DNA of 64,000 nt, from assembly GCA_036571765.1 (NCBI GenBank), contig BROE01000011.1, positions 10,972,570-11,036,569 on the forward strand, written 5' to 3'. The notes beneath the pieces are model-generated. The model was not told the origin of the DNA, did not search any database, and worked only from the letters and a program-made list of their open reading frames with translations. The stretch is from Plecoglossus altivelis. Lineage: Eukaryota > Chordata > Actinopteri > Osmeriformes > Plecoglossidae. The first letter of the stretch is position 1. Each line of letters starts with the position of its first letter. Positions 20,371 to 34,300 of the stretch are shown in pieces. Made by a program: the position numbers and the translations under genes.

Positions 20371-21000
20371 TGCCTGTGTGTGTGTGTATGTGTGTGTGTG
20401 TGTGTGTGTTGTGTCTGTATCTGCTGGTATGTGTTCTCTCTCCATAACAGCCTATGAGTTTTACGTGTGTGTGTGTGTCTCGGTTCATGTGTGTCTGTTC
20501 GCGCACGTGTGTGTGTGTGTGTTGGTTATTCTAGAATGGATCTTCTTTTTTGCATTACATCTAAGTCATCGACTTTGCTACATATCCATATCTGTATATT
20601 CTATTCTAGCTCTGGCACTACTAATACTATACTAATAATAATTGCTTTGGTTTTTAAAAATAAAGTCTTTTTTTTTTCTTAGTTTGGCATAGAGATGTTT
20701 TAAAAACTGGCATCGGAATGAGAAGTTCCTTGGAATTCTGGGAGCTGGATGTACAGAACATCACCCGATAACCCCTGGTGGAGGAGACCTTGGACGCGAG
20801 AGTGGAGATGCTACGTATCCACGAGCTCTGACTAAATCAGATCTCCTTCTTGTCAAATCAGACGACCACTGTGTTCGCTGTGTTCGCTGTACTGCGGGGG
20901 GTGAGGGGAGAGGATGTGGACGTGTGTGTGTGAGTGTGTTTGCACACACCTACATGCTTGTGTGTGTGTGTGTGTGAGCGTGTGTGTGTGTGCCTCTCTC
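20371..21000 (+). repeat. Three (GT)n microsatellites near the rims3 stop codon
   Basis: GT tracts lie at 20371-20410, 20465-20520 and 20922-20996, with unique DNA between them. Confidence 0.9.
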
Positions 21001-21009
21001 TCTACTAGC

Positions 21010-21222
21010 CTAGGTACAGGTGGGGCTGGTGGCGCTCTCCAGAGAGGACTGAGAGAGACGGCGGGTGAGCGGCCCGATGCTGGGGTCGGCCAGGGAGGAG
21101 GTAGGGAACAGCTTGTACCAGCCGCTGACCGTGGCCGACAGGTCCAAGTCCTCCAGGAGAATCTGAGCCATTCCCATGAAGCACTTGTGGTCCATGCGGC
21201 CGTAGTCCCCCCACACGATCAC
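21010..21222 (-). CDS. rims3: rims3 exon 6 (C2 domain end, stop)
   Basis: Codes VIVWGDYGRMDHKCFMGMAQ and GWYKLFPTSS, ending RRLSQSSLESATSPTCT; stop at 21010-21012. The acceptor lies at 21223-21224. Confidence 0.95.
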   Translation of the reverse strand: MIVWGDYGRMDHKCFMGMAQILLEDLDLSATVSGWYKLFPTSSLADPSIGPLTRRLSQSSLESATSPTCT

Positions 21223-23780
21223 CTGGACGACGGACAGAGAGGGGAGAAGGGGAGGGAGAGGTGCGGAGAAAGAAGGAGGGAGAGGTGCGGGGAAAGGAGA
21301 CGGGGAGAAGAGATGGGATAAAAGACCATGAAGAGGGAGAATGGGAACGGTTTAAGACGAGTCTGGAGGAGAAGGAAGAGGAGAACGACGGGAAAGAGAT
21401 TGAGAGAGGGAAAAACAGACAGTCAAAGGGAGAGAAATAGAGAGTTAGAAAGTGACAGACAATGCGACAGATATACTNNNNNNNNNNNNNNNNNNNNNNN
21501 NNNNNNNNNNNNNNNNNNNNNNNNNNNNNNNNNNNNNNNNNNNNNNNNNNNNNNNNNNNNNNNNNNNNNNNNNNNNNNNNNNNNNNNNNNNNNNNNNNNN
21601 NNNNNNNNNNNNNNNNNNNNNNNNNNNNNNNNNNNNNNNNNNNNNNNNNNNNNNNNNNNNNNNNNNNNNNNNNNNNNNNNNNNNNNNNNNNNNNNNNNNN
21701 NNNNNNNNNNNNNNNNNNNNNNNNNNNNNNNNNNNNNNNNNNNNNNNNNNNNNNNNNNNNNNNNNNNNNNNNNNNNNNNNNNNNNNNNNNNNNNNNNNNN
21801 NNNNNNNNNNNNNNNNNNNNNNNNNNNNNNNNNNNNNNNNNNNNNNNNNNNNNNNNNNNNNNNNNNNNNNNNNNNNNNNNNNNNNNNNNNNNNNNNNNNN
21901 NNNNNNNNNNNNNNNNNNNNNNNNNNNNNNNNNNNNNNNNNNNNNNNNNNNNNNNNNNNNNNNNNNNNNNNNNNNNNNNNNNNNNNNNNNNNNNNNNNNN
22001 NNNNNNNNNNNNNNNNNNNNNNNNNNNNNNNNNNNNNNNNNNNNNNNNNNNNNNNNNNNNNNNNNNNNNNNNNNNNNNNNNNNNNNNNNNNNNNNNNNNN
22101 NNNNNNNNNNNNNNNNNNNNNNNNNNNNNNNNNNNNNNNNNNNNNNNNNNNNNNNNNNNNNNNNNNNNNNNNNNNNNNNNNNNNNNNNNNNNNNNNNNNN
22201 NNNNNNNNNNNNNNNNNNNNNNNNNNNNNNNNNNNNNNNNNNNNNNNNNNNNNNNNNNNNNNNNNNNNNNNNNNNNNNNNNNNNNNNNNNNNNNNNNNNN
22301 NNNNNNNNNNNNNNNNNNNNNNNNNNNNNNNNNNNNNNNNNNNNNNNNNNNNNNNNNNNNNNNNNNNNNNNNNNNNNNNNNNNNNNNNNNNNNNNNNNNN
22401 NNNNNNNNNNNNNNNNNNNNNNNNNNNNNNNNNNNNNNNNNNNNNNNNNNNNNNNNNNNNNNNNNNNNNNNNNTGGAGGACAGAGCCATCATGGAGGACA
22501 GTAGCCTACCTGAAGGACTTTTCCCTGAGGACTCTCTTCAAACAGCAGAGGTTGCTGATACGTGGGGTCTAGAGTCTTTTTCACCACTCTGGTCTTCTTC
22601 TTCGCCAGGCACGCTCCGTTCTCCAGAACGTACACCTTCACGTAGGTCGCTGCTCCACACGCCAAAACACACGCACACACAAACTCAGCTTCACGACTAT
22701 CATGGGTTTTCTCATAGAATAATACACCACGGTGAAGAAGAACCAGAACGTTTCTGAGGAAATTGTGAATTGTGCTTGCAGCTGCCCCAGCAAGAGACGC
22801 CACGACGCGACTACAGCTAACAGCAGCGGCTAGCAGCAACAGTACACACATCCCAACACCTCTCATGTCTACAGAGCGCAAACACTGTAGTGTAATGATA
22901 TCTGTAACAGTACAGGACAGTGTGAGGTAACACTAGTGTGCCTTGATGGAAGCGAGAAGACTAATAAAGTTTTTTTTTGAAAGCATCACCATGGTACCTG
23001 GTATGTTCTTAGTTCCTGGTTTGGGGGTCAACCCTCTGGCTTGGTTGACCTCCACCTCCAGCTGCCCTCCTCTGTCCACCATCCCTACATGGACGTCCCC
23101 TGGAGGAAAACACATATTTGTAGTTTTATTTATGGAACTACATTACCCTGTCATTGTAACAGAGCTAAGTGGTTTGGCTCAGCTGAATCTGCAATATCAA
23201 TGTTTACCAGAAGAGGGAGTATTCTCCTTTGTAAACTTATCATGCACTTCTCCCAGTGGTATTTTGCAGTTCGAAAGCTTACAGAATATTTTTCTGACTG
23301 TTCTGAACAACCCTTCGATACAGAGGGTTTTCCAAGCATGGAATGATTGGAACCGAAGAACAATGTCACAGTGTTCCAGTTTGTGACCCAAATATACAAA
23401 GTAGCTCTAATATCATGCATACAGCATGCAACAGCTACAACATGCTATGTAAGCAGAACAGTAGTACCAAGTAGTAATAACTAACTTACCCATGGGGGGT
23501 GTGGCTAGCGTCTGCCGGCCAACAATTTGGGCGGGGCCTAGTCCATCCAGGAAGTCGCTGAACTGACTTTCTGGGCCCAAGCGTGCAGTTGGGAAGACAA
23601 ACACTGAGCTGCAGAGGGGAGAGAGAGAGACAGAGGGATGAGAGATCGGTGAGAAGAAGCAGTAAGATGAGATTCGGCCAAAGAGAAATGACAGACAGAC
23701 AGACACACAGAAGACAGAAGGAGACACATACTCTCGTACAGAGACGACCTGACGCACAGAAAGACAGATGTCAGACAGAC

Positions 23781-23812
<32 letters not shown>

Positions 23813-24613
23813 ACAGACAGAGAGTCAGGACAGACAGACAGACAGACAGAGCGGACAGGCCATCTGACACACAAGATAGACAGACAGGCATTGACAGACA
23901 GATAGACAGACAGGCATTGACAGACAGACAGACAGACAGACAGGCATGACAGACAGACAGATAGCAGGCAGGGACAGACAGATAACAGGTAGCCTATGAC
24001 AGACGTTCCCATCTGAGCTGTTGGAGTTCGCTTGGCTGCCGATACGGTGGACTCTCTTGCTGCGTCCGCCCTGGCCTCGTCACATCTCCGGTTCTCTCAT
24101 CTCCACGGCGATGCCGGTCTCCGTGCTCCGCCTGATGGTGCTGCGCAGCTTCTTGTTGCCACCGTCTGAGCGAGGAGAGGTCAAAGGTCACAGTGTTACC
24201 ATGTGTGTTACAGAGCATCCCCATGGCTACGGTCTTGGAAACTTGTCCTCAAGTTCTGGCTGATCCAATGAGCTGAAGGACAATTGTTTTGACTGTGGGG
24301 AACCATGCCTTTTATCTGAATAACATTTCCACTCTACAATGTGTTTTAAACTGGGGGTACTCGAGCATGAAAGACATGAGTCTCTTTCACCCCCTCTCTC
24401 CGCCCTCCCTCCATCCTTCTAGCACTTTTTCCTACGCTGCTATCCGCCCTCATCTCTCTCTCTCATATACACTCCTCTCTCTCTGTTTCTCTCTCTCTCT
24501 CTCTCTTTCTTCCTCTTTGCTGTTTCAGACTAACTATGTCAAACCTTTCTCTCTTGTACTCACAAAGGCTCATAAACACAAGCACTGTGAGTTTACCGTG
24601 CTGGACGCACACG

Positions 24614-24652
<39 letters not shown>

Positions 24653-26330
24653 TATTTAGGCTTTGCACGTCTGCTGACACTGGGTAAAAGGAGAGCTGGT
24701 CTGCTAACCCTGGAAGCGGCTTTCAAGGTATCAGGCACTGTAATGACACACTGAGAGTGATAAAGACTGTGTGTGTGTGCACGGAAGCAATGTTCAGAAC
24801 ATATATCCCATCATGTGTACTCGCTCTCGCTCGAGTTTGTGGGTCAGTGGTGAGTCCGTGTGTGGGTCAGGGTGTGAGGTCTGCTGCTCTGGCAGTTCCT
24901 GTGTGTGGGGTCTGTGTGGGTGTGGGTTCTGTGTGTGGGTGGGGGGAGAGAGGCGAAGGAGGAGGAGGTGCCGCGGACGGGTGAGGAGAGTGCGGAGGCG
25001 GGAGGGAGAGAGGATAGCGAAGGAGCGGGAGGAGAGAGTGACTTGGGCCTGAGGGGAGGACGAAGCTGTGTGGAGGGGGAGGAGGAGAGTCGGGAGGGAA
25101 GGAGAAGAGGTGAGAGGGGGAGGAGAGAGGTGCGGAAGGGGAGGAGAGAGGTGGGGGAGGGGGAGGAGAGAGGTGCGGGAGGGGGAAGAGAGGGGTTAGT
25201 GGTCTAAGGTCCACAGGGACATATATACGCCACAGCTTATGATCTCCTCAGAGTGCAGCACATACATTTTCCAGTGCTCAGGTGAAAATAGCTTGTTATA
25301 AATACCTGAGCAGGAGGGCTCTGTCCACTGGGCTCCACTACAGCATGAAATATTAAGAGAGTCGGCAGAGGGAACACATGCACTCTCCTCAAACACACAC
25401 TCACACATACACACACGCTCACACATACACACACACACTCACTCAACACACACTCACACATACACACATGCTCACACACACGCTCACACACACATACTCA
25501 CTCAACACACACTCACACACACACTCACTCATTCGCCCACTCAACACACACTCATACACGTACGCACACATTCACACATACGCACTCACTCGCACGCACA
25601 CACTTCACCACATATTCAGTGTGAGTGTTTTTTTTTGTTTCCATTCTCACAGGGTCACATAAAGCAGTAAACTTAATACACTGCTGTGCTTTCAGAGTCG
25701 GATCGTTCTCTCCGTACGTAATCTCAACAGATATTCTTCTTTACACAAGCTAATGTCACGGGAAGGCTCAACACACACACACACACACACACACGCCACA
25801 CAACACACACACAACTTCTCCCAGTGGTATTTTGCAGTTCGAAAGCTTACAGAATATTTTTCTGACTGTTCTGAACAACCCTTCCATACAGAGGGTTTTC
25901 CAAGCATGGAATGATTGGAACCGAAGAACAATGTCACAGTGTTCCAGTTTGTGACCCAAATATACAAAGTAGCTCTAATATCATGCATACAGCATGCAAC
26001 AGCTACAACATGCTATGTAAGCAGAACAGTAGTACCAAGTAGTAATAACTAACTTACCCATGGGGGGTGTGGCTAGCGTCTGCCGGCCAACAATTTGGGC
26101 GGGGCCTAGTCCATCCAGGAAGTCGCTGAACTGACTTTCTGGGCCCAAGCGTGCAGTTGGGAAGACAAACCTGAGAGAGAGGGAGAGACAGAGGGAGAGA
26201 GAGAGACAGAGGGAGAGAGAGGTGAGAGAAGCAGAAGATGAGGATTCGGCAAAGAGAAAGACAGACAGAGAGACACACAGACAGACAGAGAGACACACAG
26301 ACAGAGACTGACCGACAGAAAGACAGAGTC

Positions 26331-26373
<43 letters not shown>

Positions 26374-27126
26374 GAAGTCAGACAGACAGACAGACAGACA
26401 GACAGACAGGCATGACACACAGATAGACAGACAGGCATGACAGACAGATAGACAGACAGGCATGACAGACAGACAGACAGACAGACAGGCATGACAGACA
26501 GACAGATAGACAGGCATGACAGACAGATAGACAGGTATGACATACGTTCCATCTGAGCTGTTGGAGTTGGTGCTGCCGTCGGTGGACTCCTTGCTGCCCT
26601 GCCTCGTCACCCGGTTCCTCATCTCCACGGCGATGCCGGTCTCCGTGCTCCGCCTGATGTGCTGCGCAGGGCTTCTTGTTGCCACCGTCTGAGCGAGGAG
26701 AGGTCAAAGGTCACAGTGTTACCATGTGTGTTACAGAGCATCCCCATGGCTACGGTCTTGGAAACTTGTCCTCAAGTTCTGGCTGATCCAATGAGCTGAA
26801 GGACAATTGTTTTGACTGTGGGGAACCATGCCTTTTATCTGAATAACATTTCCACTCTACAATGTGTTTTAAACTGGGGGTACTCGAGCATGAAAGACAT
26901 GAGTCTCTTTCACTCTCTCTCTCCGCCCTCCCTCCATCCTTCTAGCACTTTTTCCTAGTTCTATCCCTCTCTCTCTCTCTTTTCTCTCTCTCTCTCTGTT
27001 TCTCTCTCTCTCTCTCTCTTTCTTCCTCTTTGCTGTTTCAGACTAACTATGTCAAACCTTTCTCTCTTGTACTCACAAAGGCTCATAAACACAAGCACTG
27101 TGAGTTTACCGTGCTGGACGCACACG

Positions 27127-27159
<33 letters not shown>

Positions 27160-28296
27160 TATTTAGGCTTTGCACGTCTGCTGACACTGGGTAAAAGGTA
27201 ACGGAGCTGTCACTGCTTAACCCTGGAAGCCGGCTTCTTTTCAAGGTATCAGCACTGCGCTGTTTATGAACACACCTGAGAGTGTTGTAAAGACTGTACT
27301 GTGTGTGTGTGTGACCGGAAGCAATGTCAGACATATTATCCCATCATGTGTCTGTATGTGAGTTTGTGTGGGTCAGTGTGTGAGTCTGTGTGTGGGTCAG
27401 TGTGTGAGTCTGTGTGTGTGGTGCATGCATATGCATACATACATGTGTGTACATGCATGTGCATGTCAGTGTGTGTGAGTGTTTGTGAAAGAAAGAGATG
27501 GTGTGTGAGTGTGAGAGAGAAAGAGAGGGAAGGGGGGAGGGAGAGAGTGTGTGTGTGGGGTGGGGTGGGGGGGAGGTGGGGTGGTGCTTGTGGTGGGGGT
27601 GGAGGGGGAGGAGAGAGGTGCGGGAGGGGAGGAGAAGTGCGGGAGAGGGGGGAGGAGAGAGGTGCGGAAAGGGAGAGAGAGGTGGGGGAGGGGAGGAGAG
27701 AGGTGCGGAGGGGAAAGAGGGGTTAGTGTCTAGGTCCACAGGGACCATATATTACGCCACAGCTTATGATCTCCTCAGAGTGCAGCACATACATTTTCCA
27801 GTGCTCAGGTGAAAATAGCTTGTTATAAATACCTGAGCAGGAGGGCTCTGTCCACTGGGCTCCACTACAGCATGAAATATTAAGAGAGTCGGCAGAGGGA
27901 ACACATGCCACTCTCCTTGCAACACACACTCACACATACACACACGCTCACACATACACACACACACTCACTCAACACACACTCACACATACACACATGC
28001 TCACACACACGCTCACACACACATACTCACTCAACACACACTCACACACACACTCACTCATTCGCCCACTCAACACACACTCATACACGTACGCACACAT
28101 TCACACATACGCACTCACTCGCACAGCACACACTCACACATATTCAGTGTGAGTGTTTTTTTTTGTTTCCATTCTCACAGGGTCACATAAAGCAGTAAAC
28201 TTAATACACTGCTGTGCTTTCAGAGTCTGATCGTTCTCTCCGTACGTAATCTCAACAGATATTCTTCTTTACACAAGCTAATGTCACGGGAAGGCT

Positions 28297-28328
<32 letters not shown>

Positions 28329-28348
28329 CACACACACACACACACTCA

Positions 28349-28386
<38 letters not shown>

Positions 28387-31300
28387 TCGACAGGGATATT
28401 TGGGGACATTTCTCAGGAGAGGTCTGAGAAATGTTGAGAAAGGTGTTGGCTGTCCCTGCTGATTCGAGTGACTGAAGCCCCCAGGTCTGTCAAGCAGTGT
28501 CTGGATCTGGTCTCTTACGTAGAACTTCTTTATGGTTCTATTTGGGGGTCTGGTCTCTTACGTAGAACTTCTTCATGGTTCTATTTGGGAGTCTGGTCTC
28601 TTACGCAGAACTTCTTCATGGTTCTATTTGTGGGTCTGGTCTCCTACTCACAGGTTACGTAAGGTTCTTGTTCCGCTTTCAAAAGCAGGCAACAGAATTG
28701 CGGAGAGGATCATCGTTGTCGTCATGATCATCCGAGATGAACAGACGTCAAATTAACTTTGGGATGAGAAAGTTAGAGAGAAGGAGAACATTAGGGAGGT
28801 GTGGTATTATTATAAGCAAGTTTTGAGGAAGACGAGGGGAGGAACACAAGAAGAAGAAAAAGAGAATGCAAAGTGACGGCTGAAGAGAGAGAGGGAGGGA
28901 GAGAGACAGAGAGAGGGAGAAGGAGAGACAGAGAGAGGATGATAAAAAGGAAACAAGAGAGAGAGCGGAGAGAGATAGGAAGAAAGAGAAAGGATGAGAG
29001 ACAGGGAGAGAGACAGAGAGAGAAGGAGAGACAGGAAGAGAGAAACAAGAAGAGAAAGACAAGAAGAGATAGGCAAGAAAGAGAAAGGAGAGGAAGACAG
29101 GGAAGGACAGAGAAGAAGGAGAGACAGGGAGAGGGATGACTAAAAAGAACGTGAGAGAGGGAAAGTTGATGGGAGGGAGAGACAAAGAGAAAAGGAGACA
29201 GAGAGATGAGGAGAGAGAGAGAGACAGAGAGAGAGAGAGACAGAGAGAGAGAGAGACAGACAGAGAGAGAGACCGACAGAGAGAGAGAGAGAGACAGAGA
29301 CAGAGAGAGAGAGACAGACAGAAAGAGAGAGAGAGACAGAGAGGACAGGAGAAGAGGACAGACAGAGAGAGGAGAGAAGACCAGAACAGATGAGAGACAG
29401 AGAGAGAGACAGAACAGAGAGAGAGAGAGACAGAGAAGAGAATAGAGAGGACGCCAGAGAGACAGAGAGAGAGAGAAGAAGAGATAGAGAGACATAGAGA
29501 CAGAGAGAAAAGAGAGAGAGAACACGAGAGAGGCAAGTAGAGGATAACGGGGCTCCAGGAGAGTGGAGGACCAGATGAGAAAAGGGGTGCTGTTGCCTTG
29601 CTATTTATAATCCTTCAGACAAGAATATCTCAGCCTCTGTGTGTGTGTGCGCATCACTGGCGCTCCGACAAACCCCATGCACCTCTGCTGCCATGACAAC
29701 CCCCCACCCTCAGATAGAGACTCATCCCAGACAGCGCAACCTGAGACAGTGAGGCGCCATAGCGACACAACCCCCCCCCAACCCCCTCCTTCCTACCCAC
29801 CAAACAAATCTACATTTAGCATCTCCTACTCCTAATGAACTCGCCCTCTACATCTCTAGTGGTCGTCCACCAAAGGCCACGCAGAACTATGATATCATAC
29901 CACCATACCACTGGGGATGGGGCTGGGGCTGGGACACGGGCTGAGGCTGGGGCTGGGACACGGGCCGAGGCTGGGGCTGGGACACGGGCTGAGGCCGGGG
30001 CTGGGGCTGGGGCTGGGACAGGGGCCGAGGCTGGGGCTGGGGTCACACCTGGTGAAGGAGGAGGTGAGGCCGCATGGAGGTACAGTAGAACAAAGCCCAC
30101 AGCACTGACTCACCGTACTGTCTTGTGAAGATGTGTTCTCCGCCCCTAAAAATATCCACCGTATTGAAGCCCCACTCAAACAGAAACACCTGTTACCTCA
30201 CCCCCCCCATCCCCCCTCCCCAACCCCACCCCTTGTGGTGATCGGCAGTAATCTCTTTCTTCGGCTCTAATCCCCTCCCTCTTTGCCCGCTCGCTCCCTC
30301 ACTCGCCCGTTTCCATGGTAATGCCGTCTGCATTGCACCAAGATCCCCTACCAGCATGTTTGTGAGTCTCCTGCCCCCCTTGTCTCTCTCTGTCTGTCTC
30401 TCTCTGTCTGTCTCTCTCACTCTCTCTGTCTCTCTTACTCTGTCTGTCTCTTTCACGCTCTCTCACTCTCTCTCTCTCTCTCTCTGGCTCTCTCACTCAC
30501 TCTGTCTGTCTCTCTCACGCTCTCTCACTCTCTCTCTCTCTGGCTCTCTCACTCTCTCTTTGCCCCTCTCTCTCTCCCCTTCTCTCTTTTTTGTTGCCTC
30601 CCTCCACCTCTCCCTCTCTCTTTTGTTACCAGATCATCACCCCCTCCATCCCTCTCCCCATTTGCTACGTTTCCAAATCGCCCAATCAGATCAGTCCCCC
30701 TCCCGTCCCTACCAGTTCTGGCGTTTGTCCATCCCTATCGTACGCCGCTATATCACCCCCTTCAACCCCTGTCTCTTTTCCTCTCGCTGTTACATCACTA
30801 CATCCGTCCATCCCGTCCATAAGTCAGAGACCAACGTTATGTCACGCTACCACAACTTGCGCTTATATAACGCCGTGCCAAGTAGATAGAAGGCAGTTGT
30901 GATTAGTACTTTTATTATTCACGGTAGAAGAAATTTTAAGTTATTGCTTTATCAGACAGTGACAGGCTATAGTGTAATTTGTTCTCATCTAAAACGCGGA
31001 AACTAGGGAGGATTTTATAAGACTCCGGGCATGATGATGAAAACCCCTTAGGTACACATATCTGATTAGTGACGATTCGTCCCGCGCAAGATCTACAAAC
31101 GAAGGGAGAAGACGCATGATTTGGTTGTTGATGCTCATTAGCTGACGCTTTAGTTGGGGGTGTAATTGGCGAATGAAGATACGAGAGTTAAAAATCACGG
31201 GGATGTACGATTAGGCATACGACGAGGAATTGTTGCGACTGGAGTTCACCAGATCACGTAAGATCAACGGGGCAGTGATTAGACTAGGATACTATAACCG

Positions 31301-34300
31301 AGGAAGCATTATTGGGAAAGTTATTAGTGATAATGAGGGTGTAAGGTCGTCTGCACCTTCACGACCCCCAAGGCTTCGAGTCTCTAGGCGGTTCCCTGTG
31401 TTTAAAGGGCAGAATGCCTGCTGTTGGTGAAGACATGAGCCGAGACTCAGGCCTACTGAATTTCAGTTGCTGTGATCTGCCACCTGCAGGACCCCTCAAG
31501 GCTTCCGAGCACAGACATGCCACCGTCTACTTCCTTATACGTTCATCTGCTACCCTTCGTATCTCTGGATCACCAATGGCAGCGAGTAAACTTTGGATCC
31601 TCAGCACCTACATCGATGGTTGTTTGTGTTGTTTTGTTCGTGTGTGTGTTCGTGTGTGTGTGTGTTCGTGTGTGTGTTCGTGTGTGTGTTCGTGTGTGTG
31701 TGTGTTCGTGTGTCCGTGTGTGTGTGTTTGTGTGTGTGTGTCCGTGTGTCCGTGTGTGTGTTCGTGTGTGTGGTTCGTGTGGTGTGTGTTCGTGTTGTGT
31801 GTTTGTCCGTGTGTCCGTGTGTGTGTTCGTGTGTGTGTGTTCATGTGTGTGTGTCCGTGTGTCCGTGTGTGTGTGTTCGTGTGTCTTTTTGGGGAGACTA
31901 ACTGTGCATCTGACGTTTCCATGGAAATAGGAGCAAGGGCGAGGGCTCGCAATGTTCTTCTAGTGCTGGGCCACTCTGGGAAAGGTCCGTGCCAATATCA
32001 GGATGAAAACAGATTGTTCAGGGAGGGGGGTGCGCGGAGGTGGGAGGGGGTGTGGGAGGTGGGGAAGGGAGGAGGTGCGGGGGAGGTGCGGGAGGCTGGG
32101 AGGGGAACGGGGCGGGTAGCGGGCTAGGTGGGAGAGAGGGGGGCTGCGGAGGTGTGTGAGGGGGGTGCGGGAGGGTGGGCAGGGGGGGTGCGGGAAGGCG
32201 GGAGGGGGTGCGGGAGGTGGGGGGGTTGCGGAGGGGGACGGGGGTGGTGGCTTTGCTCGCTGAGCGATAGCAGCGGTTTGATCTGTGATCTCAGGACAAC
32301 CCAGAGAGAAAAGGGTTTAATGGTGTGAGAAGATGAGAAGAGCAGTGGGAGATGAGTGAGGGGAGGACAGGAGAGTTCTGTGGAAACTGTCAACAATGCA
32401 GAAAAGGTTAGGGAGCACCAATAACAATATGGAATACCAATGTGTGTGTGTGTGCGTTTGTGCCTGTGCGTGTGGATGTGTGCATGTGTGCGTGTGCATG
32501 CATGTGTATGCTTATGTTTGCGTGGTTGTGATTGTGTGTGTCCACGTGTGTGTTTGCGAGTGTATGTATGTATGTGTGTGCGTGTGCATGCATGTGTGTT
32601 TGTGCGCCTGTGATTGTGTGGGTGTATATGTGTGTGCATGTGTGTGTGTGTGAGCCTGTGATTGTGTGTGTGTCTGTGTGTGTGTGTGTGTGTGTACATG
32701 TGTGTGGCAGATCATTAGGCCTGCTCTGACATTTGAAGAGAACACTGAAGCAGTCTTTCTCATTGCGCTCTGTAATATAGATTGCCGGCTGCTCCTGCTA
32801 TTGGCTGCATCACCGAGGGCTGGCGTTCCACTGTGCCTATCAACGGTTACCATGCAGGGCTGGGGAAGGCTTCTGATTGGATGAGATGGGTTCATGCTGA
32901 ACCCCTCCATGCGTTAAAACAGTCTGCTTTGCTGGATGTCTCACTGCAGCCCTACACAGTCAAATGGGAGTGTGTGTCTGTGGATGTGTGTGTCTGTGGA
33001 TGTGTGTGTCTGTGGATGTGTGTGTCTGTGGATGTGTGTGTCTATGCATGTGTGTGTCTGTGGATGTGTGTGTCTACGGATGTGTGTGTCTGTGGATGTG
33101 TGTGTCTATGGATGTGTGTGTCAATGGATGTGTGTGTCTGTGGATGTGTGTGTGTCTATGGATGTGTGTGTCTGTGGATGTGTGTGTCTGTGGATGTGTG
33201 TGTGTCTATGGATGTGTGTGTCTGTGGATGTGTGTGTGTCTGTGGATGTGTGTGTGTCTGTGGATGTGTGTGTGTCTGTGTGTGTGTCTGTCTGTGTGTG
33301 TGTCTGTGGATGTGTGTGTGTCTGTGGATGTGTGTGTCTGTGGATGTGTGTGTGTCTGTGGATGTGTGTGCATTTTAAGGTCCTTCTGTCTGATTCAGCT
33401 GTTTACAATCCAGAGCTGATGCTCTTTGGAAGCGGTCCAGCGACTGCCTCATAGCACATACAGACACTCACACACGGCGGAAGGTGCAATTCACGTTATA
33501 GACTTGATTGAAACCGTGATTCCGTCCTAAAAATAAAATTAAAAAAATCTCTTGACCTCTCAAATTGATTAAACCGATCTTAGTAACCTTAGTGCTTGTT
33601 TACGGCTTGGATTAGCGTGCTTTTAGTGTGATCATAGATTGCTAATCCTTAATGTTGGGATTACAGAAGGAATTAGAAGAAAACAGCCCCAAACACAACT
33701 AAGGATGACCACAGGACCAGGCAGTGACCACAGGGTCAGGCTGTGACCACAGGGCCAGGCAGTGACCACTGGGCCAGCCTGTGACCACAGGGCAAGGCTG
33801 TGACCACAGCTGGAAATGACTAAAGCCCTCACATGGATTAGAAGATCTGCTGCAGTAAGAGCAAGGGATGGTCTTATTTAGTCTATTCATTATCTGGGGT
33901 GAAGTGTAATTTAATTCTGTTTCAATCTCCCCTCGATTAGTCAATTCACAGCAGCTCATGGGAGAGAACGAATCCAATTGGATTGGATAGGATGAGAGGG
34001 AGAGAGATAGGGAGAGAGTGGAGGGGAGAGAGGAGTAGAGTGATGGAGAGACAGAGGAGAGGGGAGAGACAGATATGGGGAGAGACGGGGGAGAGAGAGA
34101 TGAAGAGAGAGGGGGAGACAGAGAGAGGGAGAGAAAGATATGGGGAGAGGGGGGGAGACAGTGAGAGGGAGACAGAGAGAGGGAGAGAAAGATATGGGGT
34201 GCGAGGGGGAGACAGAGAGAGGGAGAGAAAGATATGGGGAGAGAGGGTGAGAGCGAGAGGGAGAGATATAGGGAGAGAGAGATGAAGAGAGAGGGGGAGA

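Larger units (their letters stand above)
15550..21009 (-). other. rims3: Inferred rims3 3' UTR
   Basis: About 5.5 kb of mostly unique, AT-rich DNA without coding exons follows the rims3 stop codon. Such a long 3' UTR suits a neuronal transcript. It holds an (ATC)n tract at 16861-16888, GT repeats at 17708-17747, 20371-20410 and 20925-21000, and several other AATAAA-like sites that could give shorter forms. Extent is inferred. Confidence 0.55.
23248..25790. repeat. rims3: Tandem duplication A, copy 1 (~2.55 kb, carries rims3 exons 2-3)
   Basis: The sequence from CTTCTCCCAGTGG onward recurs about 2566 bp to the right. Unique parts are nearly identical. Differences are mostly short indels in simple repeats and in exon 2. 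Confidence 0.9.
25813..28310. repeat. rims3: Tandem duplication A, copy 2
   Basis: Second copy of 23248-25790, joined to copy 1 through a (CA)n tract at about 25770-25812. Confidence 0.9.

Noticed and set aside
21005..22757. Long frames on both strands across the second gap
   Set aside because: They consist mainly of N; the only real coding parts are rims3 exons 5 and 6.
23690..26545. GACA tracts as a CRISPR-like or phage array
   Set aside because: They are simple tetranucleotide repeats without unique spacers, in a vertebrate intron.
28748..29536. 262- and 244-codon Ser/Leu-rich minus-strand frames
   Set aside because: They cover the polypurine tract; the amino-acid bias is that of a (TC)n repeat.
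32782..33454. Cys/Val/Gly-rich plus-strand frames up to 198 codons
   Set aside because: Frame is kept open by the TGTGTGTCTGTGGATG minisatellite; no coding evidence.
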